DNA of 64,000 bases from Kribbella sp. NBC_01245. Its GTDB lineage: Bacteria; Actinomycetota; Actinomycetes; Propionibacteriales; Kribbellaceae. Shown piece after piece: positions 60,911-64,000 of this stretch (positions within the stretch are counted from its first letter, which is position 1; every line of letters starts with the position of its first letter). The stretch is taken from assembly GCF_036226525.1 (NCBI RefSeq), contig NZ_CP108487.1, positions 4,960,001 to 5,024,000 on the forward strand. The letters are read 5' to 3'. A model generated the notes under the pieces. It made no database searches. It saw nothing but the letters and a program-made list of their open reading frames with translations, and was not told the origin of the DNA. Made by a program: the position numbers and the translations under genes.

Positions 60911-62380
60911 ATGAACGAGACACGGCAGTACGACGTTCTGGTGATCGGCGCCGGCGCCTCCGGGATCGGCGCCGCCATCCGGCTGAGGCAGGCGGGGCGC
61001 GACTTCGCCGTACTGGAGAAGGCGGACGACCTCGGCGGCACCTGGCGGGACAACTCGTATCCAGGCTGCGCTTGCGACGTACCGTCCGCGCTCTATTCGT
61101 ATTCCTTCGCGCCCAATCCGGAATGGACCCGGGCCTTCGCCGCCCAGGCCGAGATCCAGGCGTATTTGCGCACGACCGCCGAGCGGTACGACGTACAGTC
61201 GCGGATTCGGTTCGGCGTCGAGTTGGAGCGTGCCGATTGGGACGAGTCGGCCGGACTTTGGCGACTGGAAACGACCGATGGGCCTTATGCCGCAAGGATC
61301 CTGATCTCGGGCACCGGGCCGTGGCACCAGCCGTTGATCCCGGAGATCGCCGGGTTGTCCGAATTCACCGGTGAGGTTTGGCATTCGTCGCGGTGGAATC
61401 ACTCGTACGACCTGAAGGCCAAGCGTGTCGCCGTGATCGGGACGGGTGCTTCGGCGGTCCAGTTCGTACCGAAGATCCAGCCGTCGGTCGCGGAACTCCA
61501 CTTGTTCCAGCGAACGGCGCAATGGGTGCTGCCCAAGCCCGACCACTACGTACCGCAGGCGGAACGCTGGTTGATGCGCTCCTTCCCGGCGGCCCAGCGC
61601 GCGCTGCGATCCGCGGAGTACGCCGGGATGGAGTTGCTCGGCCTGGGCTTCCGCCACCCTTGGCTCCTTCGCCAGGTGCAGCGAGTCGGACGACTCCACC
61701 TGCGCCGGGCGGTGCGCGATCCGCTGCGGCGCGCGGCGTTGATGCCCGACTACACGCTTGGCTGCAAGCGGCTTCTGCTCTCCAACGACTACTACCCAGC
61801 GGTTGCCGCCAGCAACGTTGTGGTTCATCCGGGCTTGAGGGTTGTCGATGGCAACAAGCTGGTCGATGCCGATGGCAATGAAACGGTCGTGGACGCGATC
61901 ATTCTCGGTACTGGGTTCCACATCCTGGACTTGCCGATCGCGCACCGGGTGTACGACGCGGACGGGCAAAGTCTGGCGGAGCATTGGAAGGGCAGCCCGC
62001 AGGCCTATCTCGGCACCACGGTGAAGGGATTCCCGAACGCCTTTCTCCTCCTTGGCCCGAGTCTTGGCACGGGACATACGTCCGCTTTCATGATTCTCGA
62101 GGCGCAGTTGCGTTATGCGCTTGGTGGTGTCGAGGCGATCCTGCGCGGGGATTGGCATAGCGCCGAGATTCGTCCAGAGGCGCAGGACGCTTTCAACGCC
62201 GAGGTGCAGGAAGGATTGGCGGGGACCGTTTACGAGACAGGCGGTTGTGCCAGCTACTACCACGACGCGAATGGGCGGAACAGCTTCAGCTGGCCGTGGT
62301 CGACGGCCCGAATGCGTCGCAGAATAAGGGATTTCGACCCGGCCGACTATCTCGTGAGTGAAAAGGCGGGTGTGCGATGA
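60911..62380 (+). CDS. Flavin-containing monooxygenase / Baeyer-Villiger-type enzyme
   Basis: A 489-residue flavoprotein. VIGAGASGIGAAIRL is the FAD loop, FTGEVWHSSRWNHSYDLKAK contains an FxGxxxHxxxW-like motif of flavin monooxygenases, and VAVIGTGASAVQFVPKI is the NADPH loop. The substrate is a ketone or heteroatom compound. ATG 60911 lies just before the FAD loop; the frame opens earlier, opposite TetR. It overlaps the SDR gene by ATGA. Confidence 0.91.
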   Translation: MNETRQYDVLVIGAGASGIGAAIRLRQAGRDFAVLEKADDLGGTWRDNSYPGCACDVPSALYSYSFAPNPEWTRAFAAQAEIQAYLRTTAERYDVQSRIRFGVELERADWDESAGLWRLETTDGPYAARILISGTGPWHQPLIPEIAGLSEFTGEVWHSSRWNHSYDLKAKRVAVIGTGASAVQFVPKIQPSVAELHLFQRTAQWVLPKPDHYVPQAERWLMRSFPAAQRALRSAEYAGMELLGLGFRHPWLLRQVQRVGRLHLRRAVRDPLRRAALMPDYTLGCKRLLLSNDYYPAVAASNVVVHPGLRVVDGNKLVDADGNETVVDAIILGTGFHILDLPIAHRVYDADGQSLAEHWKGSPQAYLGTTVKGFPNAFLLLGPSLGTGHTSAFMILEAQLRYALGGVEAILRGDWHSAEIRPEAQDAFNAEVQEGLAGTVYETGGCASYYHDANGRNSFSWPWSTARMRRRIRDFDPADYLVSEKAGVR

Positions 62381-63201
62381 GGTATCCACCGATCGAGTTG
62401 AGGCGCGCGGTCGTGATCGTCACCGGCGGCGGTCGCGGGATCGGCCGCGCCACCAGCCAGGCCTTCATCGAGGCGGGCGCCACGGTCTGCATCGGCGACC
62501 TCGACGTCGACCTCGCCCGGGAGGTCAGCCCGCACACATACCAGGTAGACGTCACCGATCGGACTTCGTTCGCGGCGTTCGTCGGCGAGGTGCTGGCCGA
62601 GTTCGGCCGGGTCGACGTACTCGTCAACAACGCGGGCGTGATGCCGCTCGGCGCGTTCCTGGACGAGCCAGACGCCCTCAGCCGCACAACTCTCGACGTG
62701 AACGTCTGGGGCCTGATCCACGGTATGCGCCTGGTCCTGCCCGGCATGATTGCCCGAGGCAACGGCCATATCGTCAACATCGCCTCGATGGCGGGCAAAC
62801 TGCCACTGCCGGGGATGGCCGTCTACAACGCCAGCAAGTACGCCGCGGTGGGGCTGACCGCTGCGGTACGACGCGAGGTGCGCGCCTCGGGCGTGAGCGT
62901 GAGCGCGGTGCTGCCGAGCGCGGTCCGGACCGGGCTCGCGTCCGGCGTACCGGTTGGTGGTGCGCTGCCCACGGTCGATCCCGAGGACATCGCGGCCGCG
63001 GTCATCCGCAGCTGCCGCACCCGCCGAGCGGAAACGCCCGTGCCCGGTTATCTGGCCGGTTGGGACCTGCTCGCGGCCGTCACCCCCGAGCCGCTGATGA
63101 ACCTCGGCCGCCGTCTCGTCCGGGACGACCGCGCCCTCACCTCGGTCGACGCGACCAGCCGTGCGGCGTACGAGGCGAGGGTCGCGAAACAGTCGCCATG
63201 A
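62377..63201 (+). CDS. SDR-family oxidoreductase
   Basis: A 274-residue short-chain dehydrogenase. VIVTGGGRGIGRATS is the cofactor loop, NNAGVMPLG the structural motif, and VYNASKYAAVGL carries YxxxK with Ser in NIASMAG. It probably supplies a ketone to the monooxygenase by oxidising an alcohol (inference). The C-terminal 60 residues resemble those of SDRs fused in lipid or steroid routes. It is translationally coupled to the monooxygenase. Its 3' end overlaps the VOC gene by 65 bp on the opposite strand. Confidence 0.91.
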   Translation: MRYPPIELRRAVVIVTGGGRGIGRATSQAFIEAGATVCIGDLDVDLAREVSPHTYQVDVTDRTSFAAFVGEVLAEFGRVDVLVNNAGVMPLGAFLDEPDALSRTTLDVNVWGLIHGMRLVLPGMIARGNGHIVNIASMAGKLPLPGMAVYNASKYAAVGLTAAVRREVRASGVSVSAVLPSAVRTGLASGVPVGGALPTVDPEDIAAAVIRSCRTRRAETPVPGYLAGWDLLAAVTPEPLMNLGRRLVRDDRALTSVDATSRAAYEARVAKQSP

Positions 63202-63763
63202 GGACAGCTGTGACCGCAATTCCTCGATAGCGGCCAGGTCGGCATCGAGGGCGGCCGGCCTCGAGCACCTTGATGGCGGCGGGGATATCGCCACGGGCGT
63301 CGCCTTGGCGGGCGGCGTTGAGCAGCACCCGGTCGAGCTGTCCCGCCGTCTCGGCCTGGTCGTCTTTCTCGGCCTGGCCCGGCGAGGTGATCCGGAGCCA
63401 GTTGCCTCCCGGGTCGACGACCGAGAACCCGCCGGTGGTGCCCTGTTTGCGGCGCGGCCGGGTCATCCGCGGCAACCCGCTGACCGGCAGCTTCCCGTAC
63501 GCCGCGCGCAGGCCGGCCGCGAACTCGTCGTACAGGACAGCGATATCGGGCACCACCACGATCACGTTGCCGAGGGAAGTCTCGGGATCGAACTCGGGGA
63601 TGCCAAAAAAGTGCAGGTCGAGCCCGCCACGCTGCAGGCACAGGTACGGATTCGGCCGGGCTTGGCGGTAGGTGACGGTGAAACCGAGGGCTTCGTAGAA
63701 GGGCACGATGTCGTCGAGGTGGCGGCAGGGCAGGATCGGAATCGTTCGCTCCACTGAACTCAC
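63137..63763 (-). CDS. VOC-family protein with possible frameshifted C-terminus
   Basis: A 208-residue protein. The VOC half (about 1-130) reads RTIPILPCRHLDDIVPFYEA, GGLDLHFFGIPEFDP and TGGFSVVDPGGNWLRI. A short helical stretch (DRVLLNAARQGDARGDIPAA) follows. The reading frame after residue about 170 becomes Arg-rich (RPRCRPGRYR), while the -1 frame at 63255 gives a plausible helix (ALDADLAAIEELRSQLSS), so a one-base shift is suspected. The GTG at 63763 is chosen over 63889, as a -10-like TACGCT precedes it. The overlap with the SDR gene would vanish or shrink with an intact frame. Confidence 0.72.
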   Translation of the reverse strand: MSSVERTIPILPCRHLDDIVPFYEALGFTVTYRQARPNPYLCLQRGGLDLHFFGIPEFDPETSLGNVIVVVPDIAVLYDEFAAGLRAAYGKLPVSGLPRMTRPRRKQGTTGGFSVVDPGGNWLRITSPGQAEKDDQAETAGQLDRVLLNAARQGDARGDIPAAIKVLEAGRPRCRPGRYRGIAVTAVLMATVSRPSPRTPHGWSRRPR

Positions 63764-63924
63764 CCAAACAGCGTACGCTGTCCGGAGTTTCTTCGCCCAT
63801 GGTTTTCGGCTTGGCTCTGGATCACGAGTGGGGTTGCTGGCATCTTGGGACTGCCAACCGGGGTGGATGGCGCGGCTGTGGGGGAACACGGGCCGCTGAA
63901 TCGAGCCGGCAGCGGCTCGGGGGG

Positions 63925-64000
63925 ATGGTCGTGATGCGTCGTTTTGCCTTGTTCTGTTCGGGTTTGCTGGTTGCGGCGAGCATTTTGACAGTGCCGAGTA
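63925..64000 (+). CDS. Start of an exported protein (cut by window edge)
   Basis: An ATG at 63925 follows a GGGGGG run, and the first 25 residues form a signal-peptide-like segment (MRRFALFCSGLLVAASILTV). A GTG at 63931 and ATG at 63934 are alternatives. The mature part lies outside the window, so nothing further can be said. Confidence 0.55.
   Translation, partial: MVVMRRFALFCSGLLVAASILTVPS

Overview
The window is a strongly GC-rich actinobacterial chromosome segment. Codon use is rich in GTAC, GCG and GGC, starts are often GTG or leaderless, there are mycothiol-type DinB proteins, DUF3618 and class F sortase genes, and there is no rRNA, plasmid or phage core. Gene content and style suggest a soil actinomycete of the Nocardioidales type, perhaps Kribbella. 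That genus call is inference, not proof. About 67 genes are supported. There are no CRISPR arrays, no transposase genes and no PKS or NRPS cluster.

Layout. 1-2 kb: the end of a possible SigB/SigF-type sigma factor, a stand-alone LigD-type 3'-phosphoesterase, and a holin/DUF3618 pair. 2-20 kb: an exported-enzyme region. It holds two large secreted paralogues (GH123/DUF4091 catalytic domain plus two discoidin domains), a neutral ceramidase, two MFS permeases, a murein endopeptidase, a sortase/DUF4397 pair, and a decayed S41 peptidase. 20-33 kb: an AAA+ signalling ATPase divergent from a methyltransferase, an M23-type peptidase, an AlkD-type repair protein, DUF305 and LVIVD proteins, a DUF885 protein and other housekeeping genes. 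33.5-33.9 kb: a tRNA-Glu/Asp/Phe cluster. 34-54 kb: small accessory genes (three DinB proteins, a chitinase, two VOC-type or nucleotidyltransferase genes, a MerR plus VIT/vWA operon, a nitrilase-fold protein lacking its catalytic cysteine, an HNH/membrane-protein pair, a TetR-controlled NTF2/NmrA pair, Ogt, NUDIX, DapA/LysR). 54-64 kb: regulator/target pairs with clear palindromic operators (TetR-MFS, PadR-carotenoid oxygenase, TetR-monooxygenase-SDR).

Working together. The most suggestive combination is the pair of GH123-like enzymes beside a neutral ceramidase. The founding GH123 enzyme removes GalNAc from glycosphingolipids and ceramidase cleaves the ceramide that remains, so this may be an extracellular sphingolipid-scavenging locus (inference). 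A second coherent block is carotenoid oxygenase, flavin monooxygenase and SDR, each under a local repressor, which fits oxidative breakdown of hydrophobic compounds.

Non-coding structure. Two long near-palindromes have no coding content and look like fold-back or MITE-like elements. One has arms of about 133 bp (7079-7446). The other (54575-54741) is bounded by CTAG and supplies the stop codons of both convergent neighbours. Several perfect operator-like palindromes lie in divergent promoter regions.
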